This document shows, one piece after another, positions 51,832 to 60,887 of a stretch of DNA of 64,000 bases; within the stretch, counting starts at the first letter, position 1; the number at the start of each line of letters is the position of its first letter. The translations under genes were made by a program, and so were the position numbers. The stretch spans positions 1-64,000 of the forward strand of contig NZ_JAERRL010000009.1 of the NCBI RefSeq assembly GCF_016741785.1, given 5' to 3'. The DNA comes from Streptomyces sp. 7-21. Lineage in GTDB: Bacteria; Actinomycetota; Actinomycetes; Streptomycetales; Streptomycetaceae. The notes under the pieces were generated by a model, which worked only from the letters and a program-made list of their open reading frames with translations, was not told the DNA's origin and searched no databases.

Positions 51832-52317
51832 ATGGCGTTGAAGCGCACACCGCTGCCCGGCGTGGGTACCCAGTACGACTTCTCGACCAAAGAGGGCCGC
51901 CACATCTCCGTGGTAGCCCACGAGGACGGCCGCCGGTTTCTCGGCTTCTACTCGGCTGACGATCCCGACTCCTGTCAGGCCACCATCAAGCTCGGCAGGG
52001 AGGAGGCGACCAAGCTCGCCGCCATCCTCCGCCCGGAGCCCGAGACCGTCGTCGAGCAGCTGCGCAACGGGGAGCTCGGCCTCGACCTCGTAACCGAACG
52101 CATCCCCATCGGCCCCGACTCGCCCTACCGCGGGCGCCCGCTCGGTGACACCCGTGCGCGCACCCGCACGGGAGCGTCGATCGTGGCCGTTCTCCGCCGG
52201 ACCGGTGCACGGCCCGCTCCCGGGCCGGACTTCCGGCTCGAGGCGGGGGACACGCTGCTGGTGGTCGGCACCCGCGAGGGCGTCTCCGACCTCGGCGACA
52301 TCATCGCGGGCTCCTAG
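51832..52317 (+). CDS. TrkA-C domain regulatory subunit of a cation:proton antiporter (KhtT-like)
   Basis: 161 aa, soluble. C-terminal TrkA-C/RCK_C domain: IPIGPDSPYRGRPLGDTRARTRTGASIVAVLRRTG and FRLEAGDTLLVVGTREGVSDL. The N-terminal 75 residues match the KhtT-type regulatory subunit. In Bacillus KhtT binds c-di-AMP or senses pH and methylglyoxal to open KhtU. Upstream of the antiporter with a 207-bp gap. Confidence 0.92.
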   Translation: MALKRTPLPGVGTQYDFSTKEGRHISVVAHEDGRRFLGFYSADDPDSCQATIKLGREEATKLAAILRPEPETVVEQLRNGELGLDLVTERIPIGPDSPYRGRPLGDTRARTRTGASIVAVLRRTGARPAPGPDFRLEAGDTLLVVGTREGVSDLGDIIAGS

Positions 52318-52524
52318 CCCGGCGGGGCGGCGGCCCCGTGGTGATGTGCCTGGCCGCGGCGTCGGCCCGGGCTCGCTCCGGCGAGCTTGCACAGACGAGC
52401 ACGACACCGAGCGACACTCAGCGACAGCAACGACCACTGACCGAATTCGGACAACCACACAACGTTATAAGCACGGCAGAAGAGCACGACTTAAAACGAA
52501 AATTCGACAGAAAGGTGCCCGCGC

Positions 52525-53811
52525 GTGCACGACACGACCCGCATGCTGATCGAACTCGGGCTGCTCGTGCTCGGCCTGGGCATGGTGGGCCGGCTGGCCG
52601 AACGGCTGGGCCTCTCCCCCATCCCGCTGTACCTGCTCGGCGGGCTGGCCTTCGGTGAGGGCGGCCTCGTGCCCCTGCACACCGTCGAGGGCTTCATCGA
52701 GGTCGGCGCCGAGATCGGCGTCGTCCTGCTGCTGCTGATGCTCGGTCTGGAGTACACCGCGAGCGAGCTGGTGGAGAGCCTGCGCACGCAGTACCCGGCC
52801 GGCATCGTCGACTTCGTCCTCAACACCGTGCCCGGTGCGATCGCCGCGCTGCTGCTGGGCTGGGGCCCGGTAGGCGCGGTAGCGCTCGCGGGCGTCACGT
52901 ACATCTCCTCTTCCGGCGTGATCGCCAAGGTCCTCACGGACCTGAACCGCCTGGGCAACCGGGAGACGCCCGTCATCCTCGGCGTGCTGGTGATGGAAGA
53001 CCTCACCATGGCCGTGTACCTCCCGGTCCTCACCACGGTGCTGGCCGGCGTGGGCCTGGCCAGCGGCAGCTGGACGCTGGCCCTGGCGCTGGGCACGGCG
53101 GGCATCGCGCTGTACGTGGCGCTGCGGCACGGCCGGATGATCTCCAAGGCCGTCTCCTCCGACAACCCCGAGATGCTGCTGCTGGTCGTCCTCGGCCTGA
53201 CCCTGGTGGTCGCCGGTGTGGCCCAGCGGCTCCAGGTCTCGGCGGCGGTAGGTGCCTTCCTCGTCGGCATCGCGCTCTCCGGCGAGGTGGCGACGACCAC
53301 GCGGCGCCTGCTGACGCCCCTGCGCGACCTGTTCGCGGCCGTTTTCTTCGTCTTCTTCGGCCTGTCCACGGTGCCCTCCGACATACCGCCGGTGCTCGTG
53401 CCGGCGCTGCTGCTGGCCATCGTGACGGCGGCTACGAAGGTGTACACCGGCTGGTACGCGGCCAAGCGGGCCGGCATCGGCGAGCGCGGCCGGCTGCGCG
53501 CGGGGGGTGCGCTGGTGGCACGCGGCGAGTTCTCGATCGTCATCGCGGGCCTGGCGGCGGGAACCGAACCGCGCATCGCGGCGCTGGCCACGGCCTACGT
53601 GCTGATCCTGGTGATCCTGGGCCCCTTCACGGCGCGCTACACCGAGCCAGCGGTGCGCTGGGCCCGCGAGCGCCGGGCGGCCCATGCCAAGGCGGCCGCA
53701 CCGGCGGAGACGGAGCAGCGGGCAGACCCGGCCGAAACGAGCACCACCGGCCCCGCCGAGGACGAGGGCGACCGGGAGGGCGCGGCGTCGCCCAACCCGA
53801 CCGGCCCCTGA
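52525..53811 (+). CDS. Cation:proton antiporter, CPA2 family (KhtU-like)
   Basis: 428 aa with 12-13 TM segments. CPA2 text: LGLSPIPLYLLGGLAFGEGGLVPL, VGAEIGVVLLLLMLGLEYTASEL, VTYISSSGVIAKVLTDLNRLGNRETPVILGVLVMEDLTMAVYLP (the Asp of the ED motif) and RAGGALVARGEFSIVIAGLA. The C-terminal 50 residues are a disordered acidic tail. Exports K+ (or Na+) in exchange for H+, gated by the TrkA-C protein encoded before it. GTG 52525 has AAAGG upstream. Confidence 0.93.
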   Translation: MHDTTRMLIELGLLVLGLGMVGRLAERLGLSPIPLYLLGGLAFGEGGLVPLHTVEGFIEVGAEIGVVLLLLMLGLEYTASELVESLRTQYPAGIVDFVLNTVPGAIAALLLGWGPVGAVALAGVTYISSSGVIAKVLTDLNRLGNRETPVILGVLVMEDLTMAVYLPVLTTVLAGVGLASGSWTLALALGTAGIALYVALRHGRMISKAVSSDNPEMLLLVVLGLTLVVAGVAQRLQVSAAVGAFLVGIALSGEVATTTRRLLTPLRDLFAAVFFVFFGLSTVPSDIPPVLVPALLLAIVTAATKVYTGWYAAKRAGIGERGRLRAGGALVARGEFSIVIAGLAAGTEPRIAALATAYVLILVILGPFTARYTEPAVRWARERRAAHAKAAAPAETEQRADPAETSTTGPAEDEGDREGAASPNPTGP

Positions 53812-53832
53812 CGGGTACGAGCCAGATACCGA

Positions 53833-53916
53833 CACATTTGCGACCGCTCCCGATCGGACAACGACTAGCTTCGAAGCGTCACGTCACTGTTCCGATCGGG
53901 AGTTGTCACAAATGTG
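53833..53916. repeat. Large inverted repeat before the FGGY kinase gene
   Basis: Two 26-nt arms, 53833-53858 and 53891-53916, match at 23 of 26 positions when one is reverse-complemented, with a 32-bp gap. Each arm holds CACATTTG, GAC and CTCCCGATCGGA. The arms probably bind a dimeric regulator; the second lies about 46 bp before the kinase ATG. Confidence 0.75.
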
Positions 53917-53961
53917 ACCGCACGGGTCGTTCGTCCGACCGGGTACGGCATCATGCGCAGC

Positions 53962-55377
53962 ATGGGAATCGTCGCCGGACTGGACAACTCGACCGCTGAC
54001 ACACGCCTGATCGTCTGTGACACGGACACCGGCCAGGTCCTCCGGCACGGCCACGCCGCACACCCGGCGGGTGAGGCCGCCCCGCAGTCGTGGCTGCTGT
54101 CGCTCGGCGAGGCGGCGGACGGCGGGCTGCTGGAAGACGTGACCGCCATCGGCGTCTCCGCCGGGCTCCACGATTTCGTGCCGCTGGACGCCGACCGCCA
54201 GCCGGTCCCGCTGCCGGGGCGCGGCGAGGAGCGGGTGCAGGCCGCGGCGCGCGGCTTCATCGACGCGCTCGGCGGGCGCGCGGCCTGGGCGGAGGCGACC
54301 GGCTCGGTCCCGCAGGCCGCGCAGCCCGTGGCGCGGCTGCGCTGGCTGTCGCGTGAGGACCCGGAAGCCGCGCGGCGCACCGCGGCCGTGGTGCAGGCGC
54401 ACGACTGGCTGGTGTGGCAGCTGCTCGGCCGCCCCGAGCGGCTGACGACGGACCGGGGCGGTGCCTCGGCGACCGGCTACTGGTCGGCCGTCTCGGAGGC
54501 GTGGCGTGAGGAGCTGGCGGAGCTGGCGCTGGGTCACGAGGTCCAGCTGCCCGAGGTCCTGGGCCCGGCCGAGCCCGCCGGCCGCACCCCCGAGGGGCTG
54601 CTGATCTCGGCGGGCACGGGCGACACCATGGCCGCCGCGCTGGGCCTGGGCCTGGGCGTGGGCGACGCCGTGATCTCCCTGGGCGCCTCCGGCTCGGTGT
54701 GCGTCGTGCACGACGAGGCGCTGCCCGACCCCACGGGCGCCATCACCTGCTACGCCGACGCCACAGGCGCCCACATGCCGGTGGTGCGCACCCTCAACGC
54801 CACCCGCGTGCTGCGCGGCACAGCCGAGCTGCTGGGCTGCGACCTGCCGCGGCTGTCGGAGCTGGCGCTGGCCTCCACGCCCGGCGCCCACGGCCTGGTC
54901 TTCCTGCCGTACCTGGCGGGCGAACGCACCCCGGAGCTGCCGCACGCGGCGGGCACGCTGGCCGGGCTGCGGCGCGAGAGCATGAAGCCGGAGCACCTGG
55001 CCCGGGCCGCGTTCGAGGGCATGCTGTGCGGGCTCGCGGACGCCGCCGACGTGCTGCGGGACCGCGGCGCGCGCATCGAGCGGGTCTTCCTGCTGGGCGC
55101 CGCCGCCGAGCTGCCCGCCGTGCGGGCGCTGGCTCCCGCGGTCTTCGGGGCGCGCGTGGTGATACCAGCCCCGGGCGACTACACGGCGCTGGGCGCGGCG
55201 CGGCAGGCCGCCTGGGCGCAGGGCGTGGCCGACGGCTCCCTGCCGGCCGACGAGCCGCCGGCGTGGCCGGCGGCCGAGGGCGCGGTGTTCGAGCCGGGCG
55301 ACGACGCCGACGCCGTGGGCACGGCGGTGCGGCAGCAGTTCGCGGCCGTCCGCGAGCAGACCCACCCCTCGGACTGA
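53962..55377 (+). CDS. FGGY-family carbohydrate kinase (xylulokinase-like)
   Basis: 471 aa from ATG 53962 (MGIVAGLDNSTADTRLIVCD, a normal FGGY start; GTG 53914 would add 16 odd residues and overlap the operator repeat). N-terminal FGGY domain: ATGSVPQAAQPVARLRWL and TTDRGGASATGYWS; C-terminal domain: LISAGTGDTMAAALGLG, ISLGASGSVCVV and VFLPYLAGERTPELP. Phosphorylates a sugar or sugar alcohol such as D-xylulose. No partner isomerase is next to it. Preceded by a large inverted repeat. Confidence 0.9.
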   Translation: MGIVAGLDNSTADTRLIVCDTDTGQVLRHGHAAHPAGEAAPQSWLLSLGEAADGGLLEDVTAIGVSAGLHDFVPLDADRQPVPLPGRGEERVQAAARGFIDALGGRAAWAEATGSVPQAAQPVARLRWLSREDPEAARRTAAVVQAHDWLVWQLLGRPERLTTDRGGASATGYWSAVSEAWREELAELALGHEVQLPEVLGPAEPAGRTPEGLLISAGTGDTMAAALGLGLGVGDAVISLGASGSVCVVHDEALPDPTGAITCYADATGAHMPVVRTLNATRVLRGTAELLGCDLPRLSELALASTPGAHGLVFLPYLAGERTPELPHAAGTLAGLRRESMKPEHLARAAFEGMLCGLADAADVLRDRGARIERVFLLGAAAELPAVRALAPAVFGARVVIPAPGDYTALGAARQAAWAQGVADGSLPADEPPAWPAAEGAVFEPGDDADAVGTAVRQQFAAVREQTHPSD

Positions 55378-55482
55378 CGGGCGTGCCCGGCCCCGGCACC
55401 GCGGGCGCGTCCCGCCGGGCGCCGGCGCGAGTGGCCGCCGGCCTGGACGCCTCGGCGCCGCTGGGCACCGGCGACGCGGCGG

Positions 55483-57642
55483 TCAGCTTCCCGTGATGCC
55501 GGTGATCCGCTCGTCCAGCCAGTCCGTCATGGTCCGCACGTAGGACGCCGTCAGGTGCGTGCCGTTGCGGTAGATCAGCGTGTTGCCCATGACGGCCGGG
55601 CAGGTGCCGTCCGGCAGGCACAGCTGCGGGACCGGGTCGATGAGGTGGGCGGCGGGCACGGCCCTGGCGGCGGCGTTGTTGACCTGCTCGTGGGCCAGCC
55701 CGTCCTCGACGTCGAAGGCGCACTCGGTCAGGTGGCCGAGGTTCTCCGAGACGCAGGAGGGCACGTCCGTCGTCGGGAAGGGCGTGTTGGCGATCACCGC
55801 AACCTCCGCGCCGGTGGCCTCCAGGCGTTCCAGCGTCCGCACGTAGCCCTCGGTCATGGCCTCGGCGCTGGCCTCCGCATCCAGCCGTTTGCCGTCGGCC
55901 ATGACGGTGGTGCCGCCGCGGTTGGCGGTGACGACCAGCACGGGCTCGATCGCCTCGATGCGGGCCAGCGCCTCCTCCCGCCAGGTGTCGCACTCCTTGT
56001 AGGCGCGCTGGAACTGGTTGTGGTAGAGCGTGACGTCGGCCGGGGAGCAGCTGGACTTGGTGAGCACGACGAGCTGCCAGCCGTGTTCCTTGGCGATCGG
56101 GTCGAGCGCCGCGAAGTACTGCTGGGCGTGTGAGTCGCCGAAGAGAACGACCGCCTGGTCAGCCGACCGGTCGCCGTAGACGCAGCCGTCGGAGACCGAG
56201 GAGACGTCCGGGTCGGCCAGGCAGCCGTCGTCGGCGGCCTGGCCGTGGTCGTCGGAGGCGTTCTCGGGCAGCGGCCGCAGCACGCTGGCGGACCGCTGCG
56301 GCCCGGTGGCGCCGGCCATCGCCGCGGCGCCCGTCGCCTCGTCCGGGCTGGCCAGCCTGATCGTCGGCACGGACGTCTGGGCGACGGTGGCGACCGCCAC
56401 GGCGGCGGCGGTGCAGGCGGCGCCGAGCGCCAGCGAGGCGCCGGTGGCCCTGAGCATCCGGGCGTGGCGCACGGGATCCTCCACGAAGTGGTGCGTGAGC
56501 GCGGCCGGGATCCAGGACAGGGCGATGGCCAGCAGCAGCAGCGTGCTCGGCAGGTCGCCGAGCCACACGGTGGCGAGGACCACGACCGGCCAGTGCCACA
56601 GGTACCACGAGTACGACAGCCGCCCCAGGTACCGCATCGGCCGGGTGGACAGGGCCCGGGCGACCGGGGTGTCGGTCGAGATCTGCCCCGCCGCGATCAC
56701 CGCGACCGCCCCGGCCACGGGCAGCGCCGCCCAGGGACCGGGGAAGGCGGTGTCGTCGTTGAGCCGGTACACCGCCAGGGCGATCAGCGCGACGCCCGCA
56801 CCGGCCAGCGCGAACGCGGTGCGCCGTCCGCCCTTCACGCGCTGCCACCACGTCACCGGCACCAGGGCGAGCAGCGCGCCCGCCCCCAGCTCCCAGGCGC
56901 GGGTCGTCGTGGTGAAGTAGGCGGCCTGGCCCTGCTCGGCGGTGAGGTACACGGCGTAGGCGAACGATACGGCGGCCAGCGCGCCCAGCACGATGCCGAG
57001 CCACAGCCGCAGCCGGTGGCCGCCGATCCGGCGGCACGCCAGCGCCACGCCGATGATCAGCAGCGGCCAGACCAGGTAGAACTGCTCCTCGACGGCCAGC
57101 GACCAGAAGTGCTGGATGGCGCTGGCGTCGGTGCCCGCCTCGGAGTAGGCCACCGCGTCGCTGGCGAGCTTCCAGTTGATCAGGTAGACGGCGGCGGAGA
57201 TCACCTCGCGGTGCAGCGCCGTCCGCTCCACCGGCGACATCACGGCCCACGCCAGCAGCACGGTGGCCGCGAGGACGACGAGGGCGGCCGGCAGCAGGCG
57301 CCGCATGCGGCGGGCGTAGAACTGGCCGAGGCGGACGCGTCCGGTGTGCTCGACCTCACGGAGCAGCAGGCCGGTGATGAGGAAGCCCGAGATCACGAAG
57401 AAGATGTCGACGCCGACGTAGCCGCCGGGCAGCCACGCCACTTCGGCGTGGTAGAGCAGGACGACCAGCAGCGCGATGGCCCGCAGGCCCTCGACGTCGG
57501 CTCTGAAACGGGTCCGGCCCGCGGGCGGGGTGACCTTGTGATCTCGCGGCGCAGCGTGCCGCGTGTCGGCGACCGCGCAGGCCGTGCCCGCGAGTCGGCT
57601 CTCCCCGCCGTTCCGCTCCTCGATCTCCTCCGTTTCCCGCAT
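55483..57642 (-). CDS. Membrane acyltransferase 3 with C-terminal SGNH domain (OafA-like)
   Basis: 719 aa, AGGAGG before ATG 57642. Residues about 45-390 carry about 10-11 TM helices with acyltransferase 3 motifs: RADVEGLRAIALLVVLLYHAEV (catalytic His), FFVISGFLITGLLL, QFYARRMRRLLPAALVV and IQHFWSLAVEEQFYLVWPLL. The extracytoplasmic end (about 500-719) is an SGNH domain: VVLFGDSHAQQYFAAL (Ser) and RNGTHLTASYV (His). This architecture O-acylates envelope polysaccharides: the membrane part brings acyl groups across and the SGNH part transfers them. Confidence 0.94.
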   Translation of the reverse strand: MRETEEIEERNGGESRLAGTACAVADTRHAAPRDHKVTPPAGRTRFRADVEGLRAIALLVVLLYHAEVAWLPGGYVGVDIFFVISGFLITGLLLREVEHTGRVRLGQFYARRMRRLLPAALVVLAATVLLAWAVMSPVERTALHREVISAAVYLINWKLASDAVAYSEAGTDASAIQHFWSLAVEEQFYLVWPLLIIGVALACRRIGGHRLRLWLGIVLGALAAVSFAYAVYLTAEQGQAAYFTTTTRAWELGAGALLALVPVTWWQRVKGGRRTAFALAGAGVALIALAVYRLNDDTAFPGPWAALPVAGAVAVIAAGQISTDTPVARALSTRPMRYLGRLSYSWYLWHWPVVVLATVWLGDLPSTLLLLAIALSWIPAALTHHFVEDPVRHARMLRATGASLALGAACTAAAVAVATVAQTSVPTIRLASPDEATGAAAMAGATGPQRSASVLRPLPENASDDHGQAADDGCLADPDVSSVSDGCVYGDRSADQAVVLFGDSHAQQYFAALDPIAKEHGWQLVVLTKSSCSPADVTLYHNQFQRAYKECDTWREEALARIEAIEPVLVVTANRGGTTVMADGKRLDAEASAEAMTEGYVRTLERLEATGAEVAVIANTPFPTTDVPSCVSENLGHLTECAFDVEDGLAHEQVNNAAARAVPAAHLIDPVPQLCLPDGTCPAVMGNTLIYRNGTHLTASYVRTMTDWLDERITGITGS

Positions 57643-57882
57643 TGTTCCTCCCTATCAAACGAGCGGCGTCCACCCAACCGTGCGTGCGAGGAACCGGAGC
57701 GCTCGGGAGAAAGCAGACATCACGTCACGTAAAACCCGCATCAACGGAGCGAAGCGGGCACGGAGCGAGAGGCGCCGGAAGTCCTCGCGTCGCCGGGACC
57801 GCCGGACACGGGCGCGCCGCTGCCGCGCCGGGACGAGTGACTCCGGGCGGACCCGGCCATCGGAGTGAAGGACGGCGTTCCG

Positions 57883-58656
57883 TCATGGCCCGGGCGACGG
57901 CACCTGGCCGCCCGCCCTCTGGCGCGACGCCGCGCTTCCGGCGGACTCGGCGGCGAGGGCCTCGCGGGTCTCCTCGGTGGCGCGCAGCAGCCGCTGATTG
58001 AGGCAGTCCAGGGCGCGGGCGGTGCCCGCGAGCCGGTCGCCCGCCACGGTGCCGGGCCCGAAGACGGCGACGCCCTGCCGCGCGATGTCGACCAGGGCCT
58101 GGTTGGCGCGGATGCTGGCCAGCATCGACTCGTACCAGAGGCCGTCGTCGAGGTAGTAGCGCTCGCGGCGCCCCTCGCCGCGTGTCCGGCGGACGAACCC
58201 GTGCCGCGCCAGGAACGCGATCGCCTTGGACACCGATGCCGGGCTGACCTGGAGCCGCTGGACCAGGTCGGACGCGGTCATGCCGTCCTGGTCGGTGGTG
58301 CACAGCGCGGACATCACCCGGGCCATCATCGGGGTCAGCCCGGAGGCCGTCAGCCTGGCGGTGAACGCCTCCTCGAACTCACGCACCGCCTCCGGGTCGC
58401 GGCCGTGGGCGTCCAGGGGCGGCGCCGCGCGCCGGGCCCCGGGGGCGGACCGGACGCGGCGCCGGGCCCGGAGCTCGGTGGCGCGGTGGGCGAGCGCGGC
58501 CCGGTAGGCGGTGGGACCGCCGTTGCGCATGACCTCGCGTGTGACGGTCGAGGTGGGGCGGCCCAGGCGCCGTGCGATCTCCGCGTAGGCGTCGCCGTCG
58601 GCCAGGCCGAGTTCGATCTGCTGCCGCTCCTGCCGGGTGAGCCGCCCGCCGGGCAT
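57883..58656 (-). CDS. GbsR/MarR-family regulator with IS30-type N-terminal HTH
   Basis: 257 aa, GGAGGAGG before ATG 58656. Two DNA-binding parts: residues about 5-45 (RLTRQERQQIELGLADGDAY and TSTVTREVMRNGG) look like the HTH_38 domain of IS30 transposases, and residues about 85-190 are GbsR/MarR-like (MTASDLVQRLQVSPASVSKAIAFLARHGFVRRTRGEGRRERYYLDD). The rest is helical. Divergent from an ABC exporter; seven GCAACG hexamers lie between the two, so it likely represses both. The fusion of HTH types is unusual but known in actinobacteria. Confidence 0.88.
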   Translation of the reverse strand: MPGGRLTRQERQQIELGLADGDAYAEIARRLGRPTSTVTREVMRNGGPTAYRAALAHRATELRARRRVRSAPGARRAAPPLDAHGRDPEAVREFEEAFTARLTASGLTPMMARVMSALCTTDQDGMTASDLVQRLQVSPASVSKAIAFLARHGFVRRTRGEGRRERYYLDDGLWYESMLASIRANQALVDIARQGVAVFGPGTVAGDRLAGTARALDCLNQRLLRATEETREALAAESAGSAASRQRAGGQVPSPGP

Positions 58657-58714
58657 CGCGTCCTCCTCCGTGATGGGCTCCGCGCCGCACCATAGCGTTC
58701 ACCAGAACGCCATT

Positions 58715-58855
58715 GCAACGATCGCAGCCTGTCGCGTTGCGTTATCACGCAGCACCATCGCAACGATTGCCGCACTTTGACCTGCACTGATGACGTTTCA
58801 CCGCAACGACATCGTTGCCAGATCCAGAAAACGCAACGTAGCGTTTCCCGCAACG
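58715..58855. promoter_or_regulatory. Array of seven GCAACG sites between regulator and ABC exporter
   Basis: GCAACG occurs at 58715-58720, 58760-58765, 58803-58808, 58833-58838 and 58850-58855, and as CGTTGC at 58735-58740 and 58813-58818. The pair at 58803-58818 forms a perfect dyad GCAACGA-ca-TCGTTGC centred between -35 and upstream of the promoter. A candidate operator array of the neighbouring GbsR-type protein. Confidence 0.7.
58815..58844 (+). promoter_or_regulatory. Promoter of the ABC exporter operon
   Basis: TTGCCA (58815-58820) and TAGCGT (58839-58844) with an 18-bp spacer, overlapped by GCAACG sites. Confidence 0.5.
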
Positions 58856-58929
58856 TAAACGCGGTCCGACGCGCTCACGCCGACGGCGGCGGCACCGCCC
58901 CGCCGCCTGTGCCCAAGGAGCCTCCTCCC

Positions 58930-59880
58930 ATGACCGACCTGGCCATCTCCGCCCACGCGCTCCGGAAGTCCTACGGCGGCACGACAGTCCTCGACGGCCT
59001 CGACCTGGCCGTCCCCGAAGGCACGGTGTACGCCCTGCTCGGCCCCAACGGCGCGGGCAAGACCACCACCGTCAAGATCCTCTCCACCCTCGTCTCCCCC
59101 GGCCCCGGCAGCGGCCCGGTCCGCGTCGCCGGGCACGACCTCGCCGCCGAGCCGCAGGCGGTGCGCGCCGCGATCGGCGTGACCGGCCAGTTCTCGGCCG
59201 TGGACAACCTCATCACGGGCGAGGAGAACCTGCTGCTGATGGCGGACCTGCACCACCTGCCCCGGCGGGAGAGGCGGCGGACGGCGGCCCAACTGCTGGA
59301 GCGGTTCGGCCTCACGGACGCGGCCAAGAAGCCCGCCGCCACCTACTCCGGCGGCATGCGCCGCCGCCTGGATCTCGCCATGACGCTGGTCGGGAACCCG
59401 CGCCTGCTGTTCCTCGACGAGCCGACCACGGGTCTCGACCCGCGCTCGCGGCACGACACGTGGCAGGTCGTCAGGGAGCTGGTCGCCGACGGCGTCACCG
59501 TCTTCCTCACCACCCAGTACCTGGCGGAGGCCGACGAACTCGCCGACCGCGTCGCCGTGCTCCGCGACGGCACCCTCGCCGCCGAGGGCACGCCCGCCGA
59601 GCTGAAGCGCCTGGTCCCCGGCGGCCACGTCCGCCTCCGCTTCACCGACCCGGCCGCCTACCAGGCGGCGGCCGCCGCGCTGCGCGAGACCACCCGCGAC
59701 GACGACGCCCTGACCCTGCGCGTCCCCAGCGACGGCACCCAGCGCGAGCTGCGTTCCCTCCTCGACTGGCTGGACGCCGCGGGCGTGGAGGCCGACGAGC
59801 TGACCGTGCACACCCCCGACCTCGACGACGTCTTCTTCGCCCTCACCGACCAGCCCCGCCACACCGCGAAGGCCGCCTGA
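58930..59880 (+). CDS. DrrA-type ABC exporter ATP-binding protein
   Basis: 316 aa. Walker A GPNGAGKTTT (about 37-46), Q-loop VTGQFSAVDNLITGEENL, signature YSGGMRRRLDLAM, Walker B LLFLDEPTTGLDPRSR, and a late His in the switch region altered to TTQYLAEADELAD. The C-terminal DUF4162-like part (TVHTPDLDDVFFALTD) is typical of daunorubicin-resistance DrrA proteins. Partner of the permease with which it shares an ATGA overlap. Exports a drug-like molecule; regulated by the divergent GbsR-type protein. Confidence 0.95.
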   Translation: MTDLAISAHALRKSYGGTTVLDGLDLAVPEGTVYALLGPNGAGKTTTVKILSTLVSPGPGSGPVRVAGHDLAAEPQAVRAAIGVTGQFSAVDNLITGEENLLLMADLHHLPRRERRRTAAQLLERFGLTDAAKKPAATYSGGMRRRLDLAMTLVGNPRLLFLDEPTTGLDPRSRHDTWQVVRELVADGVTVFLTTQYLAEADELADRVAVLRDGTLAAEGTPAELKRLVPGGHVRLRFTDPAAYQAAAAALRETTRDDDALTLRVPSDGTQRELRSLLDWLDAAGVEADELTVHTPDLDDVFFALTDQPRHTAKAA

Positions 59881-60671
59881 TGAGCACCTTCTCCCTCGCC
59901 GTGCGCGACTCGGCCACGATGCTGCGCCGCAACCTCCTCCACGCCCGCCGCTACCCGGCCCTGACGCTGAACCTGCTGCTCACCCCGGTGCTGTTGCTGC
60001 TGCTGTTCGTCTTCGTCTTCGGCGACACCATGAGCGCGGGCATGGGCGGCGGCTCCCCCGACCGCTCCCAGTACCTCGCCTACCTCGTGCCCGGGCTGCT
60101 GCTGATGACCGTGGGCTCGACGACGATCGGCACCGCCGTGTCGATCGCGATGGACCGCAACGAGGGCATCACCGCCCGCTTCCGCACCATGCCGATCCAC
60201 GGGGGATCGGTGCTGATCGGGCACGCCGCCGGGAGCGTCATCCAGTGCGCCGCCAGCGTGGCCATCGTCGGCGCCGTCGCCGTCGCCATCGGCTTCCGCG
60301 CCAGCGGCGCCACCCCGGCGGAGTGGCTGGCGGCCTTCGGCCTGGTCGTGCTGTTCGCCACCGGCCTGACCTGGATGGCGGTGGGCATCGGCCTGGCCAG
60401 CCCGAACGCCGAGGGCGCCAGCAACAACGCGGCCCCGATGATCCTGCTGCCCCTGCTGTCCAGCGCCTTCGTGCCGCTCGACGCCATGCCCGGCTGGCTG
60501 CGGCCCGTCGCCGAGTACCAGCCGTTCACGCCCGCCATTGAGACCCTGCGCGGCCTGCTGCTCGGCGAGGGCATCGGCCACCACGGCTGGCTCACCCTCG
60601 CCTGGTGCCTCGGCCTGACCGTCCTCGGCTACCTCTGGTCCACGGCGAGGTTCAACGCGGACCCGGCATAG
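59880..60671 (+). CDS. DrrB-type ABC exporter permease
   Basis: 263 aa, six TM segments, start ATG overlapping the ATPase stop (59880). ABC2-membrane signatures: NLLLTPVLLLLLFVFVFG, YLAYLVPGLLLMTVGSTTIGTAVSIAMDRNEGITARFRTMPI and LLPLLSSAFVPLDAMPGWLRPVAEYQPFTPAIETLR. Works with the DrrA-like ATPase as a homodimeric exporter. Shares the family's C-terminal FTPAIETLRGLLLG motif. Confidence 0.95.
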   Translation: MSTFSLAVRDSATMLRRNLLHARRYPALTLNLLLTPVLLLLLFVFVFGDTMSAGMGGGSPDRSQYLAYLVPGLLLMTVGSTTIGTAVSIAMDRNEGITARFRTMPIHGGSVLIGHAAGSVIQCAASVAIVGAVAVAIGFRASGATPAEWLAAFGLVVLFATGLTWMAVGIGLASPNAEGASNNAAPMILLPLLSSAFVPLDAMPGWLRPVAEYQPFTPAIETLRGLLLGEGIGHHGWLTLAWCLGLTVLGYLWSTARFNADPA

Positions 60672-60692
60672 CAGCCGCCACGGCTCACCGGC

Positions 60693-60887
60693 TCAGCGCT
60701 TCACCAGGTCAAGGAACGCCGCCCAGGCCCTCGTCGGCACCACCAGGGCGGGGCCGGGGTTCTTCGAGTCGCGCACGGGCACCACACCAGGGAAGCCGTC
60801 GGCGACCTCGACACACGTCCCATTGTTGCCGCCGCTATAGCTGGACTTGCGCCACTGCGCCGTGTGCAGGTCGGGCTGGATGGTCAT
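60693..60887 (-). CDS. DUF397 protein, paired with the XRE regulator
   Basis: 64 aa, overlapping the XRE gene by ATGA (60884-60887). WRKSSYSGGNNGTCVEVADGFPGVVPVRDSKNPGPALVV followed by WAAFLDLVKR is a full DUF397. Translational coupling with the regulator is typical of these pairs. Confidence 0.93.
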   Translation of the reverse strand: MTIQPDLHTAQWRKSSYSGGNNGTCVEVADGFPGVVPVRDSKNPGPALVVPTRAWAAFLDLVKR

